A stretch of DNA of 54,975 nucleotides from an uncultured Eubacteriales bacterium (GTDB lineage Bacteria; Bacillota; Clostridia; Oscillospirales; Oscillospiraceae): NCBI GenBank assembly GCA_900552475.1, contig USAC01000004.1:1-54975 (forward strand). The letters run 5' to 3'. The stretch's first letter is position 1; every line of letters begins with the position of its first letter. Positions 36,601 through 44,149 of the stretch are shown in pieces. Below the pieces are notes generated by a model. That model was not told the DNA's origin. It saw nothing but the letters and a program-made list of their open reading frames with translations, and did no database searches. A program made the translations under genes and the position numbers.

Positions 36601-37388
36601 TTGTGACCTATCCCACGACGACGCTCGTGAACGCCAGCTATGTCGTGGACGGCGACGATATCCTCTACGGCTACGGTCTTGGCTGGTTCTCCGAGATCCC
36701 CGAGGGTGCGCAGGTGCTCGTCCAGATGGACGGCTCCAAGACCCCGACCGAGGGCTTCATCAAGGCCAACACCGACAGCGGGAAGGAGAAGATGAACGCC
36801 TACCTCGATAACTCCGTGCAGGCCATCCAGTATCAGGGCGCCGATACGGAGGGCAATCAGGTCAACGTCGTCCTCTTCGCCAACTCCCTGACCAACAAGG
36901 TCCACCAGAGAGACGAGTATGCCTTCATCAGCAACTACCTCTTCTCCTCCGTCCTCAGCAGCGAGGCCTATGTCCCGACCGAGGCCGCGTCCTACACGCT
37001 GAGCTACAGCGTCGATGGCGCGCAGGCCCCCGCGGATGCCGCCTCCTATGAGGAGGACGACACCGTCACCCTCGCCGCCGCGCCGGAGAAGGGCGGCTAT
37101 ACCTTCAGCGGCTGGACGATCGGCGAGCAGACCTTCGAGGCAGGCGCGCAGATTGTTCTCGACAGCAGCCTGACCGCGCAGGCCGATGAAAATGGCGTCA
37201 TCACCGTCACGGCGCAGTTCTCCCAGAACCCCGTCGAGCCGGTGACTCCCGATCAGCCCGCTGACCCTGCGCAGCCCGGCGCAAGCACCGGTGATCACAG
37301 CCAGATGACCGTTTGGATCTCCCTCGCCGTGCTCTGCGGCGCAGGCATCGCCGCGGCCGTGATCGGCGGCAAGAAGAAAAAGGCGTAA
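33672..37388 (+). CDS. Secreted M14-type zinc carboxypeptidase with C-terminal anchor
   Basis: A 1238-residue protein: signal peptide (VLSGVLALILSLSLLLPTIP, cleavage near AWADEA-type site), a spacer, then a peptidase M14 domain with HPNE (~315, HxxE zinc ligands), DLNRDN (~446, substrate Arg region), TEFHGR (~476, third zinc His) and the catalytic Glu in FTVELPAYN (~575). Long downstream domains (600-1090) are unassigned. A beta-repeat of the InlB/flagellin-new type follows (YTFSGWTIGEQTF), then a Pro-rich linker and ASTGDHSQ, a hydrophobic helix and GGKKKKA, an anchor of sortase-signal type without a clean LPXTG. Likely trims peptides or wall material outside the cell. Confidence 0.9.
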   Translation: MHYSHKTKHQVLSGVLALILSLSLLLPTIPTVWADEAADPETVIESVTDQLAAAGETTTPVTESEPAAAPAASFQSTDDGADVIALTQNGHFLAKIPLPEGVTVTENDLASIVWSMDKDETKEYVDADQYPNQTKGGELSTWQTSKKTPLFTMESCTLAEENGTTYLCLSFSSACYWGSDPSAPHSNGGSYLDVCGYFNLTAKLGEMALGSAAVKIVPYDSFHTMQEIYEDLDNMVTYAADNTNLYVKKFSMGTSSGAIYEPLDMPYMILAKDAQAVSEWLAFCDKAETDPTGTLKDIAAGKYDDLKVPVMYSNIHPNEVAATDGVMAFAWMLIESAAADGKLDYTKLTGFTDEGKAELAAEMGPVGAAGSTAVPDLVKDTATYLGYLTAGNRGSGVIDLDKYYTSEDVSLTVDELLDDVFFILVPEENVEGRTYVTRHPSGGYDLNRDNSFQTTAETQNMQHLIATFNPTLLTEFHGRIKGFQVEPCDPPHEPNFEYDLLAKHLLSAGEALGIAAVANNDGYNSYVTPQRDYLYYTGNKTADGADETYWEPWDDMSTSYTPQFAMLQGTIAFTVELPAYNDDTVQAVQYGCLGQSVYVAGEKNSILTCQVQIYERGVTNANSDSHDMVGQWLCNQYDVEGAEAGLFRPEYTGEGENGNFYPECYIIPLDGANQSNLQAAYDMMTWLSRNDVKILVTEQPVTVDGVTYPAGTMVISMYQAKRSVANGALYDGTFITDWTDLYSEGITSFAATRGFDMVTVTKPAVYQTVSAACGSWMGYDDCKLYVAANKGTYFTGKHGADVVISNASEDSTAAVNALLQAGKTVGMVTDAQSGFYGDFICSYADFLTVADKFTVSATGISQKDAGYPAATTISKAPVVYITGAAGKNSSGFVYTSQVSSAANWNYDRCAMELMGFETTTDLSAATGIIGASRPNADALAAIQSGTPYIGYGSNSSTVAKLIGAARSSASGMDCLGFVTYPTTTLVNASYVVDGDDILYGYGLGWFSEIPEGAQVLVQMDGSKTPTEGFIKANTDSGKEKMNAYLDNSVQAIQYQGADTEGNQVNVVLFANSLTNKVHQRDEYAFISNYLFSSVLSSEAYVPTEAASYTLSYSVDGAQAPADAASYEEDDTVTLAAAPEKGGYTFSGWTIGEQTFEAGAQIVLDSSLTAQADENGVITVTAQFSQNPVEPVTPDQPADPAQPGASTGDHSQMTVWISLAVLCGAGIAAAVIGGKKKKA

Positions 37389-37436
37389 AACCGCAAAAAA
37401 TGATCCCGCACCGATTGGCGTGTGGTCGTAAAAGAG

Positions 37437-37473
37437 AAATGGAGCGTATCGGTAACGATACGCTCCATTTTTC
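37437..37473 (+). terminator. Terminator after the M14 gene
   Basis: A perfect 15-bp stem (37437-37451 with 37456-37470), loop GTAA, followed by T residues. Confidence 0.9.
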
Positions 37474-37559
37474 ATATTCTTGGCTCTCCCAAAGGGAGAG
37501 GCAGGAGACAGCCCACTCAACCGGGGCGGCGGACTTTAATTTGTCCCCAAATGGAGAAG

Positions 37560-38453
37560 TCACGGCTGCGCTCTGCCTGCGAGAAAATCCGTCAGCTCCT
37601 GCTCAAACGCGCGGCAGACGGCGGTGCTGCGCGTCTGGCTGCGCTGACTGCGCAGCAGATAGATGTTCCAGAGCTCCGGCGGGTCCGTCAGCTCGTAGAT
37701 CTGCAGCGGGGCGCGCTGCACCAGCAGCTCCGCCGAGGCCTGCGGCAGGAGCACCCAGTAGGCCGGGTCGTTCAGAAACGTGATGACGCCGGAGGCGGTG
37801 TTCACCTCGATATGCGCGCGGTGGCTCGTACCGAACCACTTCTCGCGCCAGCGGGTGATGCCGTTGAAGTCGCCGCCGACGGACTGTACCTCCATCTCCG
37901 GATCCAGCTCGCCCGGGTGGACGGGAACGGACGGATCGCCCGCGCCGACGGTGCGCACAAGGCACAGCGGCTGGCTGTCGATGCAGCGGGCCACGACGCC
38001 GCCGAGGTTCGAGGAGTAGGCAGCAAAGCCGAAGTCGACCAGATCCTTCGACACGAGGTCATACGTCTCGCGCGAGTCGCAGATCTTGACGCAGACCTTC
38101 TTATCCGGGTTGCGGCGGATATAGCCCTGCAGCTTGGGGGTGACGATCCGGTCAAAGGTGCTCTCGTTCGTGGCGATGCGGACGACGGAGAGGGCGGAGC
38201 TGCGGATGAGCTCCGTCTCCTCATAGAGCGCCTTCCACCGCTCGGCGACGGGGATGAACTCGCCGCCCTGCCGCGTCAGCTCGACGATGCGGTGCCCCTT
38301 GGCGCGCAGAAAGAGCTGGACGCCCATCTCGTCCTCAAGGCTTTTGAGACGGTTGCTGACGGCGGACTGGGACAGGTAGAGGTTCTCCGCCGCCTTCGTG
38401 ATGTTGCGGCAGCGCACCAGCTCCAGAAAGACTTCGATGTCCTTGTAATTCAC
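37560..38453 (-). CDS. LysR-family transcriptional regulator
   Basis: A 297-residue protein with an N-terminal winged HTH (YKDIEVFLELVRCRNITKAA, then YLSQSAVSNRLKSLEDEMGV) and an effector-binding domain. Start GTG 38453 (AAAAGGGGG upstream). It lies downstream of the NhaC-aminotransferase-aldolase genes in the same direction but after a strong palindromic terminator, so it likely has its own promoter. It is the obvious candidate regulator of those genes. Confidence 0.9.
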   Translation of the reverse strand: MNYKDIEVFLELVRCRNITKAAENLYLSQSAVSNRLKSLEDEMGVQLFLRAKGHRIVELTRQGGEFIPVAERWKALYEETELIRSSALSVVRIATNESTFDRIVTPKLQGYIRRNPDKKVCVKICDSRETYDLVSKDLVDFGFAAYSSNLGGVVARCIDSQPLCLVRTVGAGDPSVPVHPGELDPEMEVQSVGGDFNGITRWREKWFGTSHRAHIEVNTASGVITFLNDPAYWVLLPQASAELLVQRAPLQIYELTDPPELWNIYLLRSQRSQTRSTAVCRAFEQELTDFLAGRAQP

Positions 38454-38497
38454 GGGAAACGCCCCCTTTTGGGCCTATTTTACACTACCCGCCGCCC

Positions 38498-38543
38498 AAG
38501 CGCAAGCCCCGGCTCTCCGATCGGAGAGCCGGGGCTTGCGCTT
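38498..38543 (-). terminator. 46-base perfect palindrome, terminator of the NhaC operon
   Basis: 38498-38520 is the exact reverse complement of 38521-38543 (23 bp, no unpaired loop). It lies between the NhaC stop and the LysR start. A T-rich tail is weak (no long T run), so it may be a terminator or a repeat. Confidence 0.6.
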
Positions 38544-38562
38544 GTATAAGAAGGGGTAGGAG

Positions 38563-39933
38563 TTAATTGGTTTCCGCGGCTGTTTCGGCGGACTCGAAGC
38601 GGCGGCCGATGCCGGTGAGGATGCTCAGCAGGAAGATGAGCAGCAGACCCCAGCAGTGGAAGTTATAGGGGATGATGTCGAGGAAGGAGAAGTTCGGATC
38701 CATCCCGTCGATGGCCAGCGCCACACCCAGCGACACGAGCGTCGGGTTGCCGTGGGGCATCAGGCCGGTCGCGCCGCAGGCCACGCCGTCGAGGATGTTC
38801 GCGCCGCGGCAGCGGTCGATGTGGAAGATCTTCGTGATGCGGCGCACGAGCGAGCCGAAGAAGATGATGGCGATGCCGCTGCCGCCGGTGACAACCGAGC
38901 CGATCGCCGCGACGAGGTAGCAGATCAGCTCGCCCGAGCGCGGGGACTTGCAGTGCTTCACCAGACTCTCGGTCATCTCGTCGAAGGCACCGCTGCTATT
39001 GAGAATCTCGAGCAGCTGGAACAGGAGGATGACGTACAGGACGAGCACCATCATGCCCGTCATGCCCGCGATGATGGGGCCGTCGTTGGCGAACATCTTG
39101 TCCGGGCCGATCGTGCCGAGCACGAGGTTGAGGACGATGCCGCTGAGGTTGCAGACGATGAGCGTACCCATCAGATCCCAGCCCTTACGCATCATGAACA
39201 CCATCATAATCGGGAGCACCAGCAGCACGAGCGCCCTGGCGGAGCTGCCGTCGAGATCAAGGCCGGCGGGGACGCCCGCGTCCTTGACAAGGCCGAACAC
39301 GGCGAACAGAACCGCCGCGACGGCGCCGGAGATGGCCGCGTACGGGAAGCGTGTGCGCACGACCTGGGAGACGTCGGCCTCCTGCGTCAGCGAGGAGGAG
39401 ATCGTCGTGTCGGAGATGGGGGCGAGGTTATCGCCGAAGATCGCGCCGGAGATGATCGCGCCGCACATGAGCCCCATGTCGATGTTCAGGCTGAAGGCCA
39501 GCGGCAGGAGAACCGGCGCGACGGCGGCCACCGAGCCGGTGGACGTGCCGCAGGAGGTGGAGATCAGCAGGCAGGCGATAAAGCCGATCAGCGGGATCCA
39601 GCCGGCGTTCATGCCGAGTTTGGAGATGCCCCAGATCAGGGCGGTGATCAGACCGCTCTGACGCAGGAGCTGGGCGAGCATACCGGCCATGAGATAGGCC
39701 ATGAGGATCGTGCCGAGCATGGGGTTCTGCAGCCCCTTGAGCGTGATTTTGCCAAACTGCTTTTTATCCTTGCAGAGCAGGAAGCCGACGGAAATCGCGA
39801 AAAACGAGATGCCGGTCAGACGGTTCAGTCCGCCGCCGCCGATGATCGTGCTGGCGAGCATGCCGGCCAGCATGAGCAGAACAGGAATCCACGGGCCGAC
39901 CTTGCCTCCGTAGAACATGGGCTTTTTTTCCAT
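38563..39933 (-). CDS. NhaC-family Na+/H+ antiporter-like transporter
   Basis: A 456-residue membrane protein from ATG 39933 (CAAGGAGGT upstream) with about 12 hydrophobic segments. The family motif GDNLAPISDTTISSSL is clear, plus GTSTGSVAAVAP and a C-terminal MPHGNPTLVSL. NhaC relatives exchange Na+ for H+; some, such as MleN, exchange organic acids. The operon with an aminotransferase and an aldolase suggests a substrate-linked antiporter (organic or amino acid) rather than plain pH control. Confidence 0.9.
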   Translation of the reverse strand: MEKKPMFYGGKVGPWIPVLLMLAGMLASTIIGGGGLNRLTGISFFAISVGFLLCKDKKQFGKITLKGLQNPMLGTILMAYLMAGMLAQLLRQSGLITALIWGISKLGMNAGWIPLIGFIACLLISTSCGTSTGSVAAVAPVLLPLAFSLNIDMGLMCGAIISGAIFGDNLAPISDTTISSSLTQEADVSQVVRTRFPYAAISGAVAAVLFAVFGLVKDAGVPAGLDLDGSSARALVLLVLPIMMVFMMRKGWDLMGTLIVCNLSGIVLNLVLGTIGPDKMFANDGPIIAGMTGMMVLVLYVILLFQLLEILNSSGAFDEMTESLVKHCKSPRSGELICYLVAAIGSVVTGGSGIAIIFFGSLVRRITKIFHIDRCRGANILDGVACGATGLMPHGNPTLVSLGVALAIDGMDPNFSFLDIIPYNFHCWGLLLIFLLSILTGIGRRFESAETAAETN

Positions 39934-40002
39934 GGTGTGTACCTCCTTGTGTATTGTATTTCTCTCTATCAGATCTGTCAACCGGGGCTGCGCCCCGTGT
40001 TT

Positions 40003-41169
40003 TTATTTCTGCAGCTTTGCCAGCGCGTCGGTGATCTTCTGCGCGGCGCGCTCGAGATCCTCCGTCGCGTTTGCAAACGAGAAGCGCATGCAGCAGGCCG
40101 TCTCCTCGCCGTAGGCGCTGCCGGGCATGCCCACAACGCCTGCGTTTTCGAGCAGATACTCGCACATCTGCGTCGAGTCCATGCCGCCGATGTCGAAGAA
40201 CACCCACGCGTAGAACGCGCCCTCGGGCTTCAGGCAGCGCACGCCGGGGATTCTGTTGAGCGCCCCGGTGAACAGGTCGCGGCGATAGGCGTAGGTCTGG
40301 CGCATCTGCTCGGTTTCGTACTCGCAGTGGAAGGCTTCGACGGCGCCCTTCTGCAGAAAGCCGCTCATGCAGGACAGGCTGTGCTGATACAGCTTATAGG
40401 CCGCGTCGAAGATCGCCTTGGGCGCGGCCAGATAGCCCATGCGCCAGCCCGTCATGGCCACGCTCTTGGAAAAGCCGTTCATCGTGGCGACGCGGTCGCG
40501 GATGGAGGGATAGCTGCCCATGCTGATGCTTTTGACTCCGTCGTAGACGAGCTTTTCATAGACCTCGTCGCTGAGCATGTAGACGTCCGGGTGGCGCAGC
40601 ATGAACGCTTCGAGGATGTCGGCCTCGTCCTTGTGGAGGATACGGCCGGTGGGGTTATTGGGATAGTTGATGATGAGCAGGCGGGTCTTGTCGGTGCAGG
40701 CCGCCTCAAGCGCTTCGGCGGTGATGCGGTAGTCCTGCTGATAGTCGAGCTTGACCTTGACGGTGACGCCGCCCGCGGCCTGTACGATCGGCTCATAGGA
40801 CACCCACGCCGGGTCGAGCACGAGCACCTCGTCGCCCTCGTTCAGGATGGCCTGTACGGCGAGATAGATGGCGTTCTTGCCGCCGGGGGTGACGAGAATG
40901 CAGTTTTCGTCGTACTCCAGCCCGTTCTCCTCGCGCAGCTTCTTCGCGATGGCCGCGCGCAGCTCGGGAAGGCCCGGCCCCACGACGTAGTGCGTATAGC
41001 CCTCGCTCAGGCTGCGGATGGCCGCCATGGAGATGCGGTCAGGGGTGGCGAAGTCCGGCTCGCCGCCGGCAAGGCCGATGACCGTGGGATCGGTCTTCTG
41101 CATCTGCTTTGCCCGCGCCATGAGTACCATGGAGGCGGAGGGCTTCATGCTTTCGATTCTGTGATTCAT
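40003..41169 (-). CDS. Class I/II pyridoxal-phosphate aminotransferase
   Basis: A 388-residue fold-type I enzyme (AspC/PatA-like): GGEPDFATPDRI near the N-terminus, YPNNPTGRI (N of the PLP ring pair), SDEVYEKLVYDG, and the Schiff-base Lys in NGFSKSVAMTGWRMGY (~233). The C-terminal Arg (MRFSFANATE) that binds substrate carboxylate is present. Lies 13 bases after the aldolase gene, in the same operon. Confidence 0.93.
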   Translation of the reverse strand: MNHRIESMKPSASMVLMARAKQMQKTDPTVIGLAGGEPDFATPDRISMAAIRSLSEGYTHYVVGPGLPELRAAIAKKLREENGLEYDENCILVTPGGKNAIYLAVQAILNEGDEVLVLDPAWVSYEPIVQAAGGVTVKVKLDYQQDYRITAEALEAACTDKTRLLIINYPNNPTGRILHKDEADILEAFMLRHPDVYMLSDEVYEKLVYDGVKSISMGSYPSIRDRVATMNGFSKSVAMTGWRMGYLAAPKAIFDAAYKLYQHSLSCMSGFLQKGAVEAFHCEYETEQMRQTYAYRRDLFTGALNRIPGVRCLKPEGAFYAWVFFDIGGMDSTQMCEYLLENAGVVGMPGSAYGEETACCMRFSFANATEDLERAAQKITDALAKLQK

Positions 41170-41182
41170 GGTTTGTTTCTCC

Positions 41183-42178
41183 TTATTTCAGCTTCTGCGC
41201 CGTCTCACGCAGCAGCGCCTCGGACGGCGATTTGCGGTCGATGGCGGATACGTCCGCGATGAGCCGCAGCAGGGAGACACCCTCCTCCCGTGCGACCTTC
41301 TGGAACAGCGGGAGAAATGCGGAGTGGCAGCCCGTCAGACCCAGCATCAGCTCCGTGGGGTTCACGGCGACATGGTAGTCGTAACCGCGCATCGCGGGGA
41401 TGAGCGTCTCATCGAGATAGTGCAGCAGCCCGTAGAGGTCGACATCCGGCAGATAGCCCGCGCGCTGCAGCGTGGCGGCGGCCAGCTCGGTTGCGCAGTT
41501 GCCCGCGGAGCGGGCCATGCCCAGCAGGCCACAGTCGATCTCGTCGGCACCGGCGGCGGCCGCCGCGAGGGCGTTCGCCTGCGAAAGGCCGAGGTTGCTG
41601 TGGCCGTGGAAGCCGACGGGGATGGTGACGGCGTCCTTGAGCGCCTTGACGTAATCCGCCGCCTGCTCGGGGAACATCGTACCGGCGGAGTCCATGATGG
41701 TGATGCGGTCAACGCCCGCGTCCTGCAGCATTCTGGCCTCCTGCGCGAGCGCGGCGGGGGAGAGAATGTAGCCCTTCATGAGCGAGTAGCGGCAGGTGAG
41801 CCCCGCTTCCTTCACCAGCGAGACGGCCTGCACGGAGCCCGCGCCGTCACCGGCGTTCGCGCCGACGCGCAGGAAGTGCAGCCCCGCGTCCGCGGCGCGG
41901 CGGACAAGCTCTCTGTCCGCAAGCTTTGCGAGCAGGAACATGCCGATGCGCCCCTGCGGGAGATAGGGCTGCAGCGCGGAAAAGTACTCCTCGTCGCTGG
42001 GTGCCTGCGTTGCGCCGAGCTTGTCGTAGGCACCGAGCCCCTTGCAGTTGCCGCACTCGATGTCGGCGATGCTGCAGGAGAGCAGCGCCTGCACGATGCT
42101 CTCCGTCAGCGCGATGGGGAAGCCGTGGCCGACGACGTTGCCGCCGTCGCGCAGCGTGTTGTCAAATAGTCTGACCAT
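41183..42178 (-). CDS. HMGL-like / 4-hydroxy-2-oxo-acid aldolase family protein
   Basis: A 331-residue TIM-barrel aldolase: DNTLRDGGNVVGHGF (metal and catalytic Asp), MDSAGTMFPEQ, GFHGHSNLGL (metal His pair) and a later DLYGLLHYLDE. This DxTLRDG/HxH pattern belongs to the HMG-CoA lyase/DmpG/MhpE family. It lacks a DmpG communication domain of normal length, so DmpG itself is uncertain. With the aminotransferase next door, a transamination of a 4-hydroxy amino acid then aldol cleavage to pyruvate and an aldehyde is plausible (inference). Confidence 0.85.
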   Translation of the reverse strand: MVRLFDNTLRDGGNVVGHGFPIALTESIVQALLSCSIADIECGNCKGLGAYDKLGATQAPSDEEYFSALQPYLPQGRIGMFLLAKLADRELVRRAADAGLHFLRVGANAGDGAGSVQAVSLVKEAGLTCRYSLMKGYILSPAALAQEARMLQDAGVDRITIMDSAGTMFPEQAADYVKALKDAVTIPVGFHGHSNLGLSQANALAAAAAGADEIDCGLLGMARSAGNCATELAAATLQRAGYLPDVDLYGLLHYLDETLIPAMRGYDYHVAVNPTELMLGLTGCHSAFLPLFQKVAREEGVSLLRLIADVSAIDRKSPSEALLRETAQKLK

Positions 42179-42573
42179 GATAATCCCTCCTTGTATATTG
42201 GCGGATATTCCAGACGGAAGCGGTCACGTCCCGCCGAAATTTGTGAATCCTGCCCTTGCTTTCTTTATACCACAGATTAAATCATATAAAAAGCGATGAG
42301 TTCAGATAAATATTATAATGAAAACGGATAATTCGGCTCGCGGGAGGAGAATCCTGCGAAAAACAGATGAAACAGAGAAAATATATCGCTTTAAACCGGA
42401 AATATGTTGCAGTGCAGAATGTGAAGCGTGACAAAAATTCGTGAATCGATAAAAAAACGGAGTATTTATACTTAAAAAATCCTGATTTTGAATCTGCTAT
42501 TGTTTAATCACCGTTTCGGAGGGCGTCAAAAGACGCCAGACACAGTTTTTTAAAGTCAGAAAGGAGAACCGAT
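42179..42573. other. Gene-free divergent region
   Basis: About 390 AT-rich bases between the divergent aldolase operon and the UBL operon. I see no gene. On the minus strand TATAAA near 42266 (with TGTGG before it) could serve the aldolase operon. On the plus strand TATAAT (~42314) and TATACT (~42467) exist without good -35 partners, and GGCGTC-AAAA-GACGCC (~42522-42537) is a small hairpin in the untranslated leader of the UBL operon. Confidence 0.5.
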
Positions 42574-43284
42574 ATGGAAAAGTATCATGCCACCCAGCTC
42601 ATTGTAAAAGCCTTTCAAGAGAAGAAGATTCGCTTCCGCGTGGAGCAGCTCGGCCGTCAGGAGGAGATTCAGGCGGGCTTTCAGGTGGACTGCGGCCCGT
42701 TTGTGACCGTCCGTTTCATCAGTCTCGACGACGACAACGACGTGGCCATCCGCGCGCTCGGGATTGTCGGCGGCGTGCCGAAGGAGAAGCGCCTGCGCGT
42801 GCTGGAGGCCTGCAACGAGATCAACTGCAAGAGACGCTTCCTGAAGTTCGTCCTCGACCGCGACGGCGACGTCAACGTGGAGTACGACTTCCTGATGCGT
42901 GCGGACGACGGCTGCATCGGCGAGATGGCCTGCGAGGTGTTTGCCATCACGATGCACCTCATCGACAAGGATTATCCGCTGCTGATGAAGGCAATCTATA
43001 CCGACGAACCGGTCTGCGGCGAGGAAAATCTGCGCATGCGCGAGCGCATGGCGCGCCTGCAGGGAAAGAAGGCAGACGAAGAGAACGGAGAGCCGTCCGC
43101 AGAGGACGATCCGGCGCCGGAGGAGGGCCTTGCCGAGCTGCTGGAGGGGCTCGACCTCTCGCCCGAGCAGCGCGAGCAGCTCCGCGCGGACATGCTTGAG
43201 CACCTCGCGGAAACCATCGCCGGGGACGCAGACGATGAGGACGATCCGGACGAACCGGACGAACCGGACGGTGAGGAGCACTGA
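42574..43284 (+). CDS. YbjN-like (type III secretion chaperone-like fold) protein
   Basis: A 236-residue protein. Residues 1-150 have the pattern of the YbjN/chaperone-like fold: FVTVRFISLDDDNDVAIRAL, NEINCKRRFLKFVLDRDGDV and YDFLMRADD. The C-terminal 90 residues are charged and acidic, ending DDPDEPDEPDGEEH. AAAGGAGAA precedes the ATG. It is the first gene of the UBL operon. YbjN-type proteins bind partners such as kinases or secretion substrates; here a scaffold or chaperone role is inferred only. Confidence 0.75.
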   Translation: MEKYHATQLIVKAFQEKKIRFRVEQLGRQEEIQAGFQVDCGPFVTVRFISLDDDNDVAIRALGIVGGVPKEKRLRVLEACNEINCKRRFLKFVLDRDGDVNVEYDFLMRADDGCIGEMACEVFAITMHLIDKDYPLLMKAIYTDEPVCGEENLRMRERMARLQGKKADEENGEPSAEDDPAPEEGLAELLEGLDLSPEQREQLRADMLEHLAETIAGDADDEDDPDEPDEPDGEEH

Positions 43285-43351
43285 ACGAATGACCGGGGCG
43301 GCACCGCCGCCCCTGCCAGATAAAATTTATATTGAAAAGGAGAATGTTATC

Positions 43352-43651
43352 ATGACGAACAACCCCATTGAGAAGGATTTGACGGCCGCTGAGGGCAAGT
43401 TTGAGATCGAGCTGCTGAACAAGGTGACGAACGCGGGCTATCCGCGCGCGGAGGTGTATCCGAACAACACGCTCGGCCAGATTCTGGTGGAGTACGCCGT
43501 GGATCTCGGCGTGGACCCCGACGACAGCAAGGTGAACTTCGAGAACAAGCGCACCGGCGAGACGACCCCCAAGCGCGACATGACGGTGGCGGAGTTCGGC
43601 CTGCAGGCCGGTGACGTGCTGGTCGTCTACGACAACGCGGGCGTGGCGTAA
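43352..43651 (+). CDS. Ubiquitin-like beta-grasp protein (UBL)
   Basis: A 99-residue protein from ATG 43352 (AAAAGGAGAA upstream; an upstream in-frame ATG would overlap the YbjN gene). After a short extension come two strands and a helix (KFEIELLNKVTNAGYPRAEV, TLGQILVEYAVDLGV), then a strand (SKVNFENKRTGETT), a turn and a final strand (FGLQAGDVLVVYDNAGVA). The TVAEFGLQAGDVLVVYD pattern is typical of ubiquitin/YukD-type beta-grasp folds. The tail is Asn-Ala-Gly97-Val98-Ala99, so it does not end in Gly-Gly; removal of Val-Ala would expose Gly97. E1, E2 and JAMM genes follow, which is the basis for the call. Confidence 0.8.
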   Translation: MTNNPIEKDLTAAEGKFEIELLNKVTNAGYPRAEVYPNNTLGQILVEYAVDLGVDPDDSKVNFENKRTGETTPKRDMTVAEFGLQAGDVLVVYDNAGVA

Positions 43652-43670
43652 GCGCGGCTGAGGTGCGAGG

Positions 43671-44126
43671 ATGCAGCTCCCGGATGTGCAGCAGTGGCTG
43701 CTGTATATGCTGGCGGCGCTGGCGGTGTGGTGGGTCGTCTCCCGGATCCGTAAGCGGCGCGCGGCGAAGCGGGCCGCGCAGCGCAGAGCTGCGGCCCATC
43801 CCCGTCAGAGTACCCAGCGGCAGCCCGCGCGGCGCCAACCGCCGCCCCTGCCGCGGCGGACACCGGATCCCGCGCCGCTTGCATCGCAGGCGCGTCCGCT
43901 GCCGCCGCGCCGTGCCCCCGTGCCGGCAAGAGCCGGTGCAGATGCGGGGCCCGCTGCGCGGCGGTGCGGCCCGCGCGGCCTGCGGCCGGATCAGTTCCCG
44001 TGCTGCCCGTATGACAAGCAGCGCAATCTCCCCGGCATGCCGCAGGTGATCTTCTGGGACAGCGGCGAGGAGTGCTACCGCTGCGCGCGCGGCCACCGGT
44101 TCCGCAAAAACGGCAAATTTCTGTGA
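43671..44126 (+). CDS. Membrane-anchored Pro/Arg-rich protein with zinc ribbon
   Basis: A 151-residue protein: one N-terminal transmembrane segment (QQWLLYMLAALAVWWVVSRI), an Arg/Pro/Ala-rich, probably disordered linker (~30-105), and a C-terminal Cys/His module (FPCCPYDKQRN then EECYRCARGHRF) fit for a zinc ribbon. The layout recalls small membrane adaptors. The start at 43671 has GAGGTGCGAGG upstream. It could tether substrates or enzymes of the UBL system to the membrane (inference). Confidence 0.7.
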   Translation: MQLPDVQQWLLYMLAALAVWWVVSRIRKRRAAKRAAQRRAAAHPRQSTQRQPARRQPPPLPRRTPDPAPLASQARPLPPRRAPVPARAGADAGPAARRCGPRGLRPDQFPCCPYDKQRNLPGMPQVIFWDSGEECYRCARGHRFRKNGKFL

Positions 44127-44149
44127 TGCCGAAGAGGAAAGGATGGAAT

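Noticed and set aside
33927..37520. 1197-residue open frame on the minus strand opposite the M14 protein
   Set aside because: It is antisense to a gene with a signal peptide, catalytic motifs, promoter and ribosome site; its composition (Gly/Val/Asp-rich, no motif) is that of a high-GC shadow frame.
42522..42537. GGCGTC-AAAA-GACGCC hairpin before the UBL operon as a terminator
   Set aside because: Only a 6-bp stem, the T-rich tract is 9 bases away, and no gene lies upstream in that direction; kept only as a leader feature.
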